NCBI RefSeq assembly: GCF_001567585.1
Contig: NZ_LRQV01000037.1
Span: forward strand, 1 to 52,705
Reading direction: 5' to 3'
Source of the DNA: Micromonospora rosaria
GTDB lineage: Bacteria; Actinomycetota; Actinomycetes; Mycobacteriales; Micromonosporaceae
DNA: 52,705 nt
Positions within the stretch are counted from its first letter, which is position 1. Every line of letters starts with the position of its first letter. A model generated the notes under the pieces. The model did not search any database. It was not told where the DNA came from and saw nothing but the letters and a program-made list of their open reading frames with translations. Positions 25,918-34,544 of the stretch are shown one piece after another. Made by a program: the position numbers and the translations under genes.

Positions 25918-27330
25918 TCAGGAAGGATACGCAGGGCGCACGGAAGCTGGCGTGGTCGGTGGCTGCGGCTCATCCGTCCGGCCGATGTCGACCGGCTCCG
26001 CGGCGTCGGTCAACCGGCCCACTGCGGCCAACGCGGCACCCGCCGCGCCGATCTCCGGATCCGGCTGCCAGCACACCGTGCGCGGCGCGAGCGCCGCCCC
26101 GAAAGCCCGCCGCCACCAGGGCGACGCCGCCAACGCGCCACCGCCCAGCACCGCCGTCACCGTGCGGTCCACCGTGGACTCCAGTACCGTCAGGTCCTCG
26201 GCGACCTGGTCGCAGAGCCCCCGCATCAGCCCGGCCAGGATCTCCACCGCGCTGGTGCCGAAGCTGAGCCCACCGACCCGCCCGGACCCCGCCGGGGCCA
26301 GACCCGGCGGCCGGTCCCCACCGAAGCGGGGATCGGTCGGCGTCCCCCCGTCGGCCGGTACCCGGGCCAGCGCCGCGTCCAACTCCGCACCGGAGGGCAG
26401 CCGCAACTCCCGGTCGGCCCAGGCGAACAGGTTCCCCCCGGAGGAGTACGCCGCCCCGGTGACCACGTGGCCGTGGTCCACCCGGTACCGCCAGAGCCGC
26501 TCCGGCAGCGGCGGCAGCGGCACCCCGGCGGGCACCGCCTGCATCAACCGCACCGCCGCCGAGGTCCCCACGGTCACCGCCGCCCGGGTCCCGTCGACAC
26601 AGGCCGACCCGATGTTGGACGCCGCACCGTCGCCGATCGGCGGCTGCCAGCGCGCCCCCGCCAGGTCCGGCCAGCGCCGGGCGTACTCCGGGCGCAACCG
26701 GCCCGACCACGACGTCGGCGCCAGCTCCGGCAGCTCCCCGGGGCCCGCCCCGGCCAGCTCGCACGCCTCCGCGTCCCAGTCCAGGGTGCGCAGGTCGAGC
26801 AGGCCGGTGCCGGAGGCCAACGAGATCGACATCGGCGCCTCGGTCAGCAGCGCCGCCAGCACGAACTCGGCGAGCCCGGCGAACCGGGCCACCGGCACCG
26901 AGGACCGCTCCCGCAGCCAGGGCAGCCGCACCGACCAGTAGGTCCGGTGCCACCAGGCGCCGGTGCGCTGGTGGAAGGCGTCCGCGTCGACCGGCCCCAC
27001 CGCGCCCGGCGGTGGCACCGCCCGGGTGTCCAGCCAGGTCAACACCGGCCCCAGCGGCGCGCCCCGGCGGTCCAGCGGCACCACCGAGTGCCACTGCGCG
27101 CAGACCGCGACCCGCGCCACCCCGCGCAGATGCCCGCCCGCCCCCAACTCGTCGAGGCACTCCACCAGACCGGCCAGGTAGCCCGGCCCGTCCAGGGTCC
27201 CCGCCCCGTGGTCGGTGGTGTTCACCCCCGTCCGCCGCCGGGCCAGGGCGCCCGGCAGCACCTCGGCGTCCGCGTCGAGCACCAGCCCCCGCACCGAGGA
27301 CGTCCCCAGGTCCAGCGCGAGAATCCTCAT
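25918..27330 (-). CDS. FGGY-family carbohydrate kinase (gluconokinase-like)
   Basis: A 470-residue sugar kinase of the FGGY family. DLGTSSVRGLVLD (residues 7-19) is phosphate-binding motif 1; IGDGAASNIGSAC and VTVGTSAAVR form the central region, and VLGGGALAASPWWRR is the adenosine motif near the C-terminus. The closest wording is that of gluconokinase/xylulokinase-type enzymes, so phosphorylation of gluconate or a pentulose is likely, but the substrate is uncertain. It is a single gene. The start ATG 27328-27330 has a TACGGT hexamer (27339-27344) eight bases upstream, so the mRNA leader is very short or absent. Confidence 0.85.
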   Translation of the reverse strand: MRILALDLGTSSVRGLVLDADAEVLPGALARRRTGVNTTDHGAGTLDGPGYLAGLVECLDELGAGGHLRGVARVAVCAQWHSVVPLDRRGAPLGPVLTWLDTRAVPPPGAVGPVDADAFHQRTGAWWHRTYWSVRLPWLRERSSVPVARFAGLAEFVLAALLTEAPMSISLASGTGLLDLRTLDWDAEACELAGAGPGELPELAPTSWSGRLRPEYARRWPDLAGARWQPPIGDGAASNIGSACVDGTRAAVTVGTSAAVRLMQAVPAGVPLPPLPERLWRYRVDHGHVVTGAAYSSGGNLFAWADRELRLPSGAELDAALARVPADGGTPTDPRFGGDRPPGLAPAGSGRVGGLSFGTSAVEILAGLMRGLCDQVAEDLTVLESTVDRTVTAVLGGGALAASPWWRRAFGAALAPRTVCWQPDPEIGAAGAALAAVGRLTDAAEPVDIGRTDEPQPPTTPASVRPAYPS

Positions 27331-27461
27331 CGCGGGTCACCGTACCCAGCCGGGCGGGTGCGGGAACCCGGTCCGCCGCGAAACGACCCCGCAGACCGTC
27401 TCCGATCGCCCCGACCGCTCCCGCCGGTCGCCCCGCGCCCGCGTGGTGTCGCCCGGAGCGC

Positions 27462-27490
27462 TTCCGGTCGCCGCGCCCGCCGCGTAGGGT
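27462..27490 (+). promoter_or_regulatory. Candidate promoter of the trp leader
   Basis: TTCCGG (27462-27467) and TAGGGT (27485-27490) are 17 bases apart. The -10 hexamer ends six bases before the ATG of the leader peptide, so the transcript would begin at or next to that ATG (leaderless). The -35 match is weak and the -10 match good. Confidence 0.5.
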
Positions 27491-27496
27491 GGGCAC

Positions 27497-27556
27497 ATGC
27501 CCGCGCTGACGTCCTGCTGGTGGCCCGCCGACCCGGCGGCCACCTCCCGCGCGTAG
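27497..27556 (+). CDS. trpL: Trp-rich leader peptide of an attenuator
   Basis: A 19-codon frame, MPALTSCWWPADPAATSRA then TAG, with tandem Trp codons at 27518-27523. It precedes the anthranilate synthase gene by 94 bases. Tandem Trp codons in a short translated leader are the signature of ribosome-mediated attenuation of tryptophan genes, as known for Streptomyces trpE leaders. It is too short for ordinary gene finding. When charged tRNA-Trp is scarce the ribosome would stall at the Trp pair and change folding of the following RNA. Confidence 0.8.
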   Translation: MPALTSCWWPADPAATSRA

Positions 27557-27592
27557 CTACCCCGACGCGGCCGCCGACCAGGCGGTCGCCGG
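27533..27592 (+). promoter_or_regulatory. Attenuator: alternative RNA structures
   Basis: Two mutually exclusive pairings are visible. GCGGCCGCC (27567-27575) pairs with GGCGGTCGC (27581-27589) around GACCA, a 9-bp stem with one G-U, as the putative terminator. CCGGCGGCC (27533-27541), inside the leader frame, pairs equally well with GGTCGCCGG (27584-27592), which would disrupt that stem. No T-run follows. Which structure ends transcription cannot be settled by eye. Confidence 0.55.
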
Positions 27593-27650
27593 TCCCTCCC
27601 GGCTCCCGGGCCGCCCCCGACGGTGGCACCCGAGCCCCGAGGAGAACCCC

Positions 27651-29594
27651 ATGTCCCGCCTGCCCGACCTGCTCGCCGCCGTCACCGACGGCCGCGGCCC
27701 CGGGCCGTTCGCCCTCGTCCGCCGCGAGGGCGCCGACCACCTGGACCTGTTCACCGGTACGCTGCGGGTGGCCGACCGGCTCGCCGACATCCCGCTGCCC
27801 GCCTCCGGAGCCGGGCCGCACACCCTGGCCCTGGTGCCCTACCGGCAGGTCACCGAACGCGGGTTCGCCTGCGTCGACGACGGCACCCCCCTGGAGTGCC
27901 TGGTCGTCGACGCCGCCGAACGGATCGGCACGGCCGAGGCCCTCGCCGCGCTGCCGGCCGACCCGCTGGTCGCCACCGACGCCGCCTTCGACAGCACCGA
28001 CGGGGAGTACGCGGCCACCGTCGCCCGGGTGCTCGCCGAGGAGATCGGGCGCGGCGAGGGGGCCAACTTCGTCATCCACCGCACCCTGACCGCGCGGGCG
28101 CAGGGGACGCCGCTGCGCGCCGCGTTGACCGCGCTGCGCCGGCTGCTGACCCGCGAACGCGGCGCGTACTGGACCTTCCTGGTGCACACCGGCACCCGCA
28201 CCCTGGTCGGGGCGAGCCCGGAACGGCACGTCAGCGTCGACGACGGGCTGGTCATGATGAACCCGATCAGCGGCACCTTCCGGCACACCGGCGCCACCGC
28301 CGACCGGGCCGCCCTGCTGCGGTTCCTGCACGACCCCAAGGAGGTCGAGGAGCTGTACATGGTGCTCGACGAGGAGCTGAAGATGATGGCCCGGGTCGCC
28401 GAGCACGGCGGGCAGGTCGTCGGCCCGTACCTGAAGGAGATGGCGCACCTGACCCACACCGAGTACCTGCTCGCCGGCCGCAGCTCCCGGGACGTGCGCG
28501 AGGTGCTGCGGGAGACGATGTTCGCCCCGACGGTCACCGGCAGCCCGATGGAGAACGCCTGCCGGGTGATCGCCCGGCACGAACGCACCGGCCGGGGCCA
28601 CTACGCCGGCGTGCTGGCCCTGCTCGGCCGCGACGACGCCGGCCGGCAGACCCTCGACGCGCCGATCCTGATCCGCACCGCCGAGTTCGCCCCCACCGGG
28701 GAGGTACGGGTGAAGGTCGGCGCGACCCTGGTCCGCCACTCCACCCCCGCCGGGGAGGTGGCCGAGACCCACGCCAAGGCCGCCGGCGTGCTGGCCGCGC
28801 TGGGACTCGGCCCGGACGCCCCCGCCGCCGGCCCCGACCCGGCGGTACGCCTCGCCGACGACCCCGAGGTCCGCGCCACGCTGGCCGCCCGCAACGAGCC
28901 GCTGGCCCGGTTCTGGCTCGACCAGCGCCCACCCGGCAGCACCGTGCTGCCCGGCCTGGCCGGACGCCGGGCGCTGATCGTGGACGCCGAGGACACCTTC
29001 ACCGCGATGCTGGCCCACCAGCTCACCGCCCTCGGCCTCACCGTCGAGGTCCGCCCCTGGCAGCAGCCCGGCCCCCTCGACCTTCACGACCTGGTGGTGG
29101 TCGGCCCCGGCCCGGGTGACCCGGGCGGCGACGAACCGAAGACCGAGGCGCTGCGCACGCTGCTGACCGGACTGCTCACCGCCGGCCGGCCCACCCTGGC
29201 GGTCTGCCTGGGCCACCAGGTCCTCGCCGGGCTGCTCGGCCTGCCCCTGCACCGGCGGGCCAGCCCCTACCAGGGGGTGCAGCGGCGGATCCGGCTCTTC
29301 GGCACGACCCGCCGGGTCGGCTTCTACTCGACGTTCACCGCGCTGGCCGGCACCGACCGGCTGCCCAGCCGGTACGGGCCGGTGGAGGTGGCCCGCGACG
29401 ACACCGACACCGACGGCGCGGTGCACGCGCTGCGCGGCCCCGGCTTCGCGGGGGTGCAGTTCCACCCGGAGTCGGTGCTCAGCCCGGACGGCCTGGCCGT
29501 CCTGGCCGACCTGCTCGGCCACCTGCTGGCCCGCCCGGAGCGCACGCTGGCCACGCACCACCCCACGGAGCGGGGCGTGACGGACCGGGGCTAG
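27651..29594 (+). CDS. Fused anthranilate synthase (TrpE-TrpG / PhzE type)
   Basis: A 647-residue fusion of a chorismate-using synthase and a glutamine amidotransferase. The N-terminal component I (about 1-420) includes VGASPERHV, NPISGTFRHTG, HLTHTEYLLAG and GSPMENACRVI around the chorismate site. The C-terminal class I amidotransferase (about 445-625) has the CLGHQ nucleophile and a QFHPES His-Glu pair. It converts chorismate plus glutamine to anthranilate, or to ADIC if it is a PhzE-type enzyme. The Trp-rich leader immediately upstream and the absence of other phenazine genes favour a tryptophan role. The ATG follows GAGGAG. It is monocistronic, with a hairpin after the stop. Confidence 0.9.
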   Translation: MSRLPDLLAAVTDGRGPGPFALVRREGADHLDLFTGTLRVADRLADIPLPASGAGPHTLALVPYRQVTERGFACVDDGTPLECLVVDAAERIGTAEALAALPADPLVATDAAFDSTDGEYAATVARVLAEEIGRGEGANFVIHRTLTARAQGTPLRAALTALRRLLTRERGAYWTFLVHTGTRTLVGASPERHVSVDDGLVMMNPISGTFRHTGATADRAALLRFLHDPKEVEELYMVLDEELKMMARVAEHGGQVVGPYLKEMAHLTHTEYLLAGRSSRDVREVLRETMFAPTVTGSPMENACRVIARHERTGRGHYAGVLALLGRDDAGRQTLDAPILIRTAEFAPTGEVRVKVGATLVRHSTPAGEVAETHAKAAGVLAALGLGPDAPAAGPDPAVRLADDPEVRATLAARNEPLARFWLDQRPPGSTVLPGLAGRRALIVDAEDTFTAMLAHQLTALGLTVEVRPWQQPGPLDLHDLVVVGPGPGDPGGDEPKTEALRTLLTGLLTAGRPTLAVCLGHQVLAGLLGLPLHRRASPYQGVQRRIRLFGTTRRVGFYSTFTALAGTDRLPSRYGPVEVARDDTDTDGAVHALRGPGFAGVQFHPESVLSPDGLAVLADLLGHLLARPERTLATHHPTERGVTDRG

Positions 29595-29600
29595 CCGGTG

Positions 29601-29632
29601 GGGGCCGGGCGGGAGCGGACCCGTCCGGCCCC
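29601..29632. terminator. Hairpin terminator between convergent genes
   Basis: 29601-29613 pairs with 29620-29632 (13 bp including one G-T wobble, outer arms GGGGCCGG and CCGGCCCC) around a six-base loop. It lies between the anthranilate synthase and wrbA stops and has no T-run. Confidence 0.7.
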
Positions 29633-29652
29633 GGCCGCTGCCCCACCCCCGG

Positions 29653-30273
29653 TCAGCCGGCCGCCAGGCCCCGGCGCAGCGCGGTACCGATCTCCACGGC
29701 CCGCTTCGCGGTCAGCGCGGTCGCCGCCAGCGCCACGTGGTCCGGCGGGATCTCCCCGTTGTTGCTGGTGTGCGAGGCGCCGTACGGGTTGCCCGCGACG
29801 AACTGGCTGGGGTCGGTGTACCCGGGCGCCACCACGATCCCGCCCCAGTGGTAGAAGACGTTGAACAGGGCCAGCAGCGTCGACTCCTGCCCCCCGTTGG
29901 AGGTGGCCGTCGAGGTGAAACCGGAGTAGACCTTGTTGGCCAGCGCCCCCTGCGCCCACAGCGGGCCGGTGGTGTCGATGAACTGCTTGAGCTGGGCGGC
30001 GATCATGCCGTACCGGGTCGGCGAGCCGAAGATCACCACATCGGCCCACGACAGGTCGTCCGGCTCGGCCTCCATCACGTCCTGGGTCTCCAGCCGGTGC
30101 GCCTGCCAGCCCGAGTTGGACCGGATCGCCTCGTCCGGGGCGAGCTCCCGCACCTTGCGCAGGCGGACCTCGGCACCGGCCTCCCCGGCGGCCTCGGACG
30201 CCGACTGCGCCATCTGGTACGTGATGCCGGTGGCGCTGTAGTAGATCACCGCAACCTTGGTCTGGCCGTCCAT
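29653..30273 (-). CDS. wrbA: NAD(P)H:quinone oxidoreductase, WrbA type
   Basis: A 206-residue flavodoxin-like protein. YYSATGITYQMAQ is the FMN phosphate loop, FGSPTRYGM the isoalloxazine loop, and STATSNGGQESTLL and HWGGIVV are typical of WrbA. It reduces quinones by two electrons with NAD(P)H, which protects against redox cycling. The ATG 30271-30273 follows a strong GAGGAGG site. It is a single gene, divergent from the ABC transporter operon. Confidence 0.93.
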   Translation of the reverse strand: MDGQTKVAVIYYSATGITYQMAQSASEAAGEAGAEVRLRKVRELAPDEAIRSNSGWQAHRLETQDVMEAEPDDLSWADVVIFGSPTRYGMIAAQLKQFIDTTGPLWAQGALANKVYSGFTSTATSNGGQESTLLALFNVFYHWGGIVVAPGYTDPSQFVAGNPYGASHTSNNGEIPPDHVALAATALTAKRAVEIGTALRRGLAAG

Positions 30274-30424
30274 CAGGTGGTTCCTCCTCGTCCGGGATCA
30301 ACTCCGGCGACTACCCGATACTTGCCCCGTCAAACACCGCAGGGGGCGTCCCCCGGTCGACGGACACCACGGTTCCTGCCACCGGTCGTCGCGCACGGCC
30401 CGCCCCCGGCCCGACGATCGGAGC

Positions 30425-31264
30425 ATGACCGACACCCCCGCGGTCCGGGTCCGCGGACTCCGCCGCACCTACGGCGACCGGGTCGCCCTGGCCGGAATCG
30501 ACCTCGACGTCACCTGCGGCGAGGTGCTCGCCCTGCTCGGCCCCAACGGCGCCGGCAAGACGACCACCGTGGAGATCCTCGCCGGCCTGCGGGCCCGCGA
30601 CGACGGCGAGGTCCGGGTGCTCGGCGAGGACCCCGCCCGCGCCGGCCTCACCTGGCGCTCCCGCGTCGGCGTCGTCACCCAGGGCGCCGCCGACCTCGCC
30701 GAACTGACCGTCGGCGAGGCCGTCCGGCACTTCGCCCACTACCACCCCGACCCCCGCGACCCCGGAGAGGTCCTCGACCTGGTCGGCCTCGCCGACCGGG
30801 CCCGCGCCCGCATCCGTACCCTCTCCGGCGGCCAACGCCGCCGCCTCGACGTGGCCCTCGGCGTGCTCGGCCGCCCCCGCCTGCTCTTCCTCGACGAACC
30901 GACCACCGGCTTCGACCCGCAGGCCCGCCGGCAGTTCTGGGCACTGATCCGGGCCCTCGCCGCCGAGCGGCACACCACGATCCTGCTCACCACCCACTAC
31001 CTCGACGAGGTGGAGGCCCTCGCCGACCGGGTCGTGGTCGTCGCCGCCGGCCGGGTGGTCGCCGAGGGCGACCCGGCCACCCTCGGCGGACGGGCCACCG
31101 CCCGCAGCACCGTGCGCTGGACCGGCGGGCAGCGCGACACCGACAACCCGGCCGCCCTCGTCGCCGACCTGACCCGCCGCTACGGCGGGACCGTCCCCGG
31201 GCTCAGCGTCACCCGGCCCAGCCTGGAGGACGCCTACCTGGAGCTGATCGGAGCACCCTCGTGA
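30425..31264 (+). CDS. ABC transporter ATP-binding protein
   Basis: A 279-residue ABC-2-type exporter ATPase. Walker A GPNGAGKTT (about residues 38-46), Q-loop VVTQG, signature LSGGQRRR, Walker B LLFLDEPTTG and the switch TTHYLDE are all intact. It pairs with the permease that overlaps it by four bases (GTGA). The start is ATG 30425: a GACGAT hexamer ends six bases upstream and no ribosome site is evident, which suggests a leaderless message. The frame is open further upstream into the wrbA promoter, but that is unlikely to be coding. It is the first gene of a transporter/two-component operon. Confidence 0.92.
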   Translation: MTDTPAVRVRGLRRTYGDRVALAGIDLDVTCGEVLALLGPNGAGKTTTVEILAGLRARDDGEVRVLGEDPARAGLTWRSRVGVVTQGAADLAELTVGEAVRHFAHYHPDPRDPGEVLDLVGLADRARARIRTLSGGQRRRLDVALGVLGRPRLLFLDEPTTGFDPQARRQFWALIRALAAERHTTILLTTHYLDEVEALADRVVVVAAGRVVAEGDPATLGGRATARSTVRWTGGQRDTDNPAALVADLTRRYGGTVPGLSVTRPSLEDAYLELIGAPS

Positions 31265-32088
31265 CCACCACCGCCCGACCCACCCCCCTCCGCGCCGTCC
31301 TGCGCCTCGGGCTGCACCGGGGCGTGCTCGAACTGACCGCGTTCCGCCGCGAACGCGACGCGGTGGTCTTCACCGTCGCCATGCCGGCGGTGATCCTCAT
31401 CCTGCTCGGCGCGCTCTTCGACGGCGTGTACCCGGGCAGCGACGTCACCTCCGCCCAGTACCTGGCACCCAGCATGATCGCCGCCGGGGTCGCCTCCACC
31501 ACCTTCATCAACCTCGGCACCGGCATCGCCGCCGACCGCGACGACGGCACCCTGCGCCGGCTGCGCGGCCTGCCCATGCCACCGGCGGCGTACGTCGTCG
31601 GCAAGACCCTGATGGCGCTGGTGGTCAGCGTCGGCGAGGCGGTCCTGCTGATCGCCGTCGGGGTACTCGCCTTCGACCTGTCCCTCCCGGCCGACCCCGC
31701 CCGGTGGCTCACCCTCGGCTGGGTGTTCCTGCTCGGCGGCACCGCCTGCGCCCTGCTCGGCATCGCGGTCAGCGCCCTGGCCCGCTCGGCCCGCAGCGCC
31801 GCCGCCGTGCTGAACCTGCCCTACCTGGTCCTGGCCTTCGTCTCCGGGGTCTTCTTCACCCCCGTCGCCGCGCTGCCGGAACCGTTGCGCACCCTCGGCG
31901 CGCTCTTCCCCCTCAAGTGGATGGCCCAGGGCTTCCGCTCGGCGTTCCTGCCGGACACCATCCTGCCCCAGGAGGTCGTACCCTCCTGGGAGCACGGCCG
32001 GACCGCGCTCGTGCTGGTCGCCTGGTGCATCGGAGGACTGCTGCTGTGTCTGACCACCTTCCGCTGGCAGGGCCGGCGGAACCGGTGA
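31261..32088 (+). CDS. ABC-2 type transporter permease
   Basis: A 275-residue membrane protein with about six helices, typical of ABC-2 exporters of drugs or lipids. FRRERDAVVFTVAMPAVILILLGALF is the first membrane segment, RDDGTLRRLRGLPMP the conserved cytoplasmic loop, and LFPLKWMAQGFRSAFLP lies near the end. GTG 31261 overlaps the ATPase stop by four bases, and its own stop overlaps the sensor kinase start in the same way. The substrate is unknown; the attached two-component genes suggest it responds to envelope or antibiotic stress. Confidence 0.9.
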   Translation: MTTTARPTPLRAVLRLGLHRGVLELTAFRRERDAVVFTVAMPAVILILLGALFDGVYPGSDVTSAQYLAPSMIAAGVASTTFINLGTGIAADRDDGTLRRLRGLPMPPAAYVVGKTLMALVVSVGEAVLLIAVGVLAFDLSLPADPARWLTLGWVFLLGGTACALLGIAVSALARSARSAAAVLNLPYLVLAFVSGVFFTPVAALPEPLRTLGALFPLKWMAQGFRSAFLPDTILPQEVVPSWEHGRTALVLVAWCIGGLLLCLTTFRWQGRRNR

Positions 32089-33308
32089 GCAGCGCGACGG
32101 CGGTGGCCCTCGACGGCCTGCGCCACCCGGCCGGCGCCCGAGCCGCCACCGGCTGGGCGGCCCGGTTCTGGATCTGGGACACCTACTTCGCCGCCGTCAC
32201 CGTCGGCGTGGGCGCCCTGGTGGCCCTCGACCCCCGCCACCCCACCCCCGCCCGCCTCGGCGTCCTCGCCCTCTTCACCGCGCTCGCCGGCTGGTACGCC
32301 ACCATCGGCCGGCCCCTGATGCGCGACTCGGTCGAGGACCGGCGCGGATACCTCTACCTCGCCGGCGTCCTCGCCCTCTACGCGCCGGCGGTGCTGCTGG
32401 CCGGCTCCACCTCGTTCGTGCTCTTCGCGCTCTGCCCGCAGGTCTTCATGCTCCTCCCGGCGCTGCCCTCGATCGCGGCCCTGCTGCTGCTCAACAGCGT
32501 GCACGTGGTGGTGCTCGTGGCCCGCACCGCCGACCCGGCCGAGTACGGCGGCCCGGCGCTGGTGGCCGCGATGGTGGTGCTCGTGGGATCGGTGCTCGGC
32601 GTCTGGTCACAGCGCACCGTCACCGAGAGCGAACGCCGCGCCGACCTGATCGCCGAACTCGACCGCTCCCGAACGGAGGTGGCGACCCTGTCCCACCAGG
32701 CCGGCATCACCGCCGAACGGCAACGTCTGGCAGCCGACATCCACGACACCATCGCCCAGGGCCTGTCCAGCGTCGTGATGCTGGTCCAGGCCGCCGACGC
32801 CGACCTCGACCGCGACACCGCCGGTGCCCGCCGACACCTGGACCTGGCCCTGCGCACCGCCCGGGAGAACCTCGCCGAGGTCCGCGGACTCGTCGCCGCG
32901 CTCACCCCCGGCGAGCTGACCGGCTCCCCGCTGGCCCAGGCCCTGCACCGGCTCGTCGACCGGTTCGGCCGGGACACCGCCGTCACCGCCACCTGCGCCG
33001 CCACCGGTGCCCCCCGGCCGCTGGCCACCTCCGTCGAGGTGGTGCTGCTGCGGGCCGCCCAGGAGGCGCTGGCCAACGTCCGCCGGCACGCCGGGGCCAC
33101 CACCGTGCGGCTCCGGCTCGACCAGGGCACCGACACCGTGCTGCTGGAGGTCACCGACGACGGCGCCGGCTTCACCCCCGACACCACCACCGGCGGGTAC
33201 GGCCTGGACGCCATGCGCGCCCGCGTCGAGCAGGTCCACGGCACCCTGACCGTCCGCTCCGCCCCCGGCGCGGGCACCACCGTACGGGTGGAGGTGCCGT
33301 ACCCGTGA
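32085..33308 (+). CDS. Sensor histidine kinase, NarL/DesK type
   Basis: A 407-residue sensor kinase. About five or six membrane helices occupy residues 25-175, followed by a short coiled coil, the HisKA_3 dimerisation box ERQRLAADIHDTIAQGLSS with the phosphoacceptor His (about residue 223), and a HATPase_c domain with AAQEALANVRRHA and DDGAGF. No separate extracellular sensor domain is visible, so it may sense through its membrane part or the transporter. GTG 32085 overlaps the permease stop; the regulator follows with another four-base overlap. The true start is set by this coupling, since the open frame extends much further upstream. Confidence 0.9.
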   Translation: MSSATAVALDGLRHPAGARAATGWAARFWIWDTYFAAVTVGVGALVALDPRHPTPARLGVLALFTALAGWYATIGRPLMRDSVEDRRGYLYLAGVLALYAPAVLLAGSTSFVLFALCPQVFMLLPALPSIAALLLLNSVHVVVLVARTADPAEYGGPALVAAMVVLVGSVLGVWSQRTVTESERRADLIAELDRSRTEVATLSHQAGITAERQRLAADIHDTIAQGLSSVVMLVQAADADLDRDTAGARRHLDLALRTARENLAEVRGLVAALTPGELTGSPLAQALHRLVDRFGRDTAVTATCAATGAPRPLATSVEVVLLRAAQEALANVRRHAGATTVRLRLDQGTDTVLLEVTDDGAGFTPDTTTGGYGLDAMRARVEQVHGTLTVRSAPGAGTTVRVEVPYP

Positions 33309-33928
33309 TCTCGGTCCTGCTGGTGGACGACCACGCGCTGGTCCGCGCCGGGGTCGCCGGGCTGCTCGCCGGCGAGCCGGACATCACCGTCGTCGGCGAG
33401 GCGGCCTCCGGCCACGAGGCGGTCACCGCGGCGCGGGCGCTGCGCCCCGACGTGGTCCTGATGGACCTGCGCCTGCCCGGCCTGGACGGCGCGACCGCGA
33501 CCGAACGGGTCCTCGCCGGGTCCCCGGCCACCCGGGTGGTGGTGCTCACCACCTACGAGACCGACGCGGACATCCTCCGCGCGGTCGAGGCGGGCGCGGC
33601 CGGGTACCTGCTCAAGGACGTCTCCCGGGCCGACCTGGTCGCCGCCGTGCGCACCGCCGCCCGCGGCGACACCGTGCTGGCCCCCTCCGTGGCGACCCGG
33701 CTGCTGCGCCAGGTCCGCCAGCCCACCCCGACCCGCGAGACGCTGTCCCCCCGCGAGGTCGAGGTGCTGCGGCTGGTCGCCGAGGGCCGCTCCAACCCGG
33801 AGATCGGCCGGGAACTGCACATCGGCGAGGCGACGGTGAAGACGCACCTGATGCGGACCTTCGCCAAGCTCGGCGTCTCCGACCGCACCGCCGCGGTCAC
33901 CACGGCGATGGCCGCCGGGCTGCTGTGA
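33305..33928 (+). CDS. Response regulator, NarL/FixJ family
   Basis: A 207-residue response regulator. The receiver domain has acidic residues in LLVDDH, phosphoacceptor Asp in VVLMDLRLPG (about residue 56), Thr in VVLTTYE and Lys in LLKDV. The C-terminal LuxR-type helix-turn-helix is LSPREVEVLRLVAEGRSNPEIGRELHIGEATVK. It is the cognate partner of the overlapping kinase and probably controls the transporter operon itself. Confidence 0.93.
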   Translation: MISVLLVDDHALVRAGVAGLLAGEPDITVVGEAASGHEAVTAARALRPDVVLMDLRLPGLDGATATERVLAGSPATRVVVLTTYETDADILRAVEAGAAGYLLKDVSRADLVAAVRTAARGDTVLAPSVATRLLRQVRQPTPTRETLSPREVEVLRLVAEGRSNPEIGRELHIGEATVKTHLMRTFAKLGVSDRTAAVTTAMAAGLL

Positions 33929-34464
33929 GCCACCCGCCCACCGCCCGGCCGCGCCCCGCTGGCATGCTCGACACCGTGCAGATCCGGGATGCCACCGCCG
34001 CCGACTGGCCCGCCATCTGGCCCTTCCTGCGGGAGATCGTCGCGGCCGGTGAGACGTACACCTATCCGCGCGACGTCACCGAGGACCAGGCCCGCAGCAT
34101 CTGGCTGGTCCCCACGCCGGGACGCACCGTGGTCGCCGTCGACCCCGCCGGCACGGTGCTCGGCTCGGCGAAGCTGACCCCCAACCAGCTCGGCCCCGGC
34201 GCGCACGTCGCCAACGCCAGCTTCATGGTGGCCCCGGCCGCCGCCGGGCAGGGCGTCGGCCGGCGGCTCGGCCAGCACGTGCTCGACCTGGCCCGCGCCG
34301 AGGGGTACCGGGCGATGCAGTTCAACGCGGTGGTGGCGACCAACACCCGGGCGGTACGGCTGTGGCGGTCGCTCGGCTTCGAGGTGGTCGGCCGGGTGCC
34401 GGAGGCCTTCCACCACCCCACCCAGGGGTACGTCGACCTGCTCGTCATGCACCAACGGCTCTGA
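33925..34464 (+). CDS. GNAT-family N-acetyltransferase
   Basis: A 179-residue acetyltransferase. NASFMVAPAAAGQGVGRRLGQHVLD contains the acetyl-CoA pyrophosphate loop (QGVGRRLG), and NTRAVRLWRSLGFEVVG is motif B. It uses acetyl-CoA to acetylate an amine on a small molecule or protein; the substrate is unknown, with general similarity to phosphinothricin-type acetyltransferases. GTG 33925 overlaps the response regulator stop by four bases, continuing the operon pattern. ATG 33964, thirteen codons in and at the start of the conserved domain, is a credible alternative, so operon membership is not certain. Confidence 0.88.
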   Translation: MSHPPTARPRPAGMLDTVQIRDATAADWPAIWPFLREIVAAGETYTYPRDVTEDQARSIWLVPTPGRTVVAVDPAGTVLGSAKLTPNQLGPGAHVANASFMVAPAAAGQGVGRRLGQHVLDLARAEGYRAMQFNAVVATNTRAVRLWRSLGFEVVGRVPEAFHHPTQGYVDLLVMHQRL

Positions 34465-34544
34465 GCCCGCCCCGGCGGGTGTCGCGCGCCTCAGGGCGCG
34501 GGGCGGCCGGCGGCGGGCCGACCGCCGGGCGATAGCCTGGGCCG

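Noticed and set aside
27651..29594. Possible phenazine cluster marker (PhzE)
   Set aside because: No phzB, phzD, phzF or phzG genes nearby, and a Trp-codon attenuator precedes the gene; tryptophan biosynthesis is simpler.
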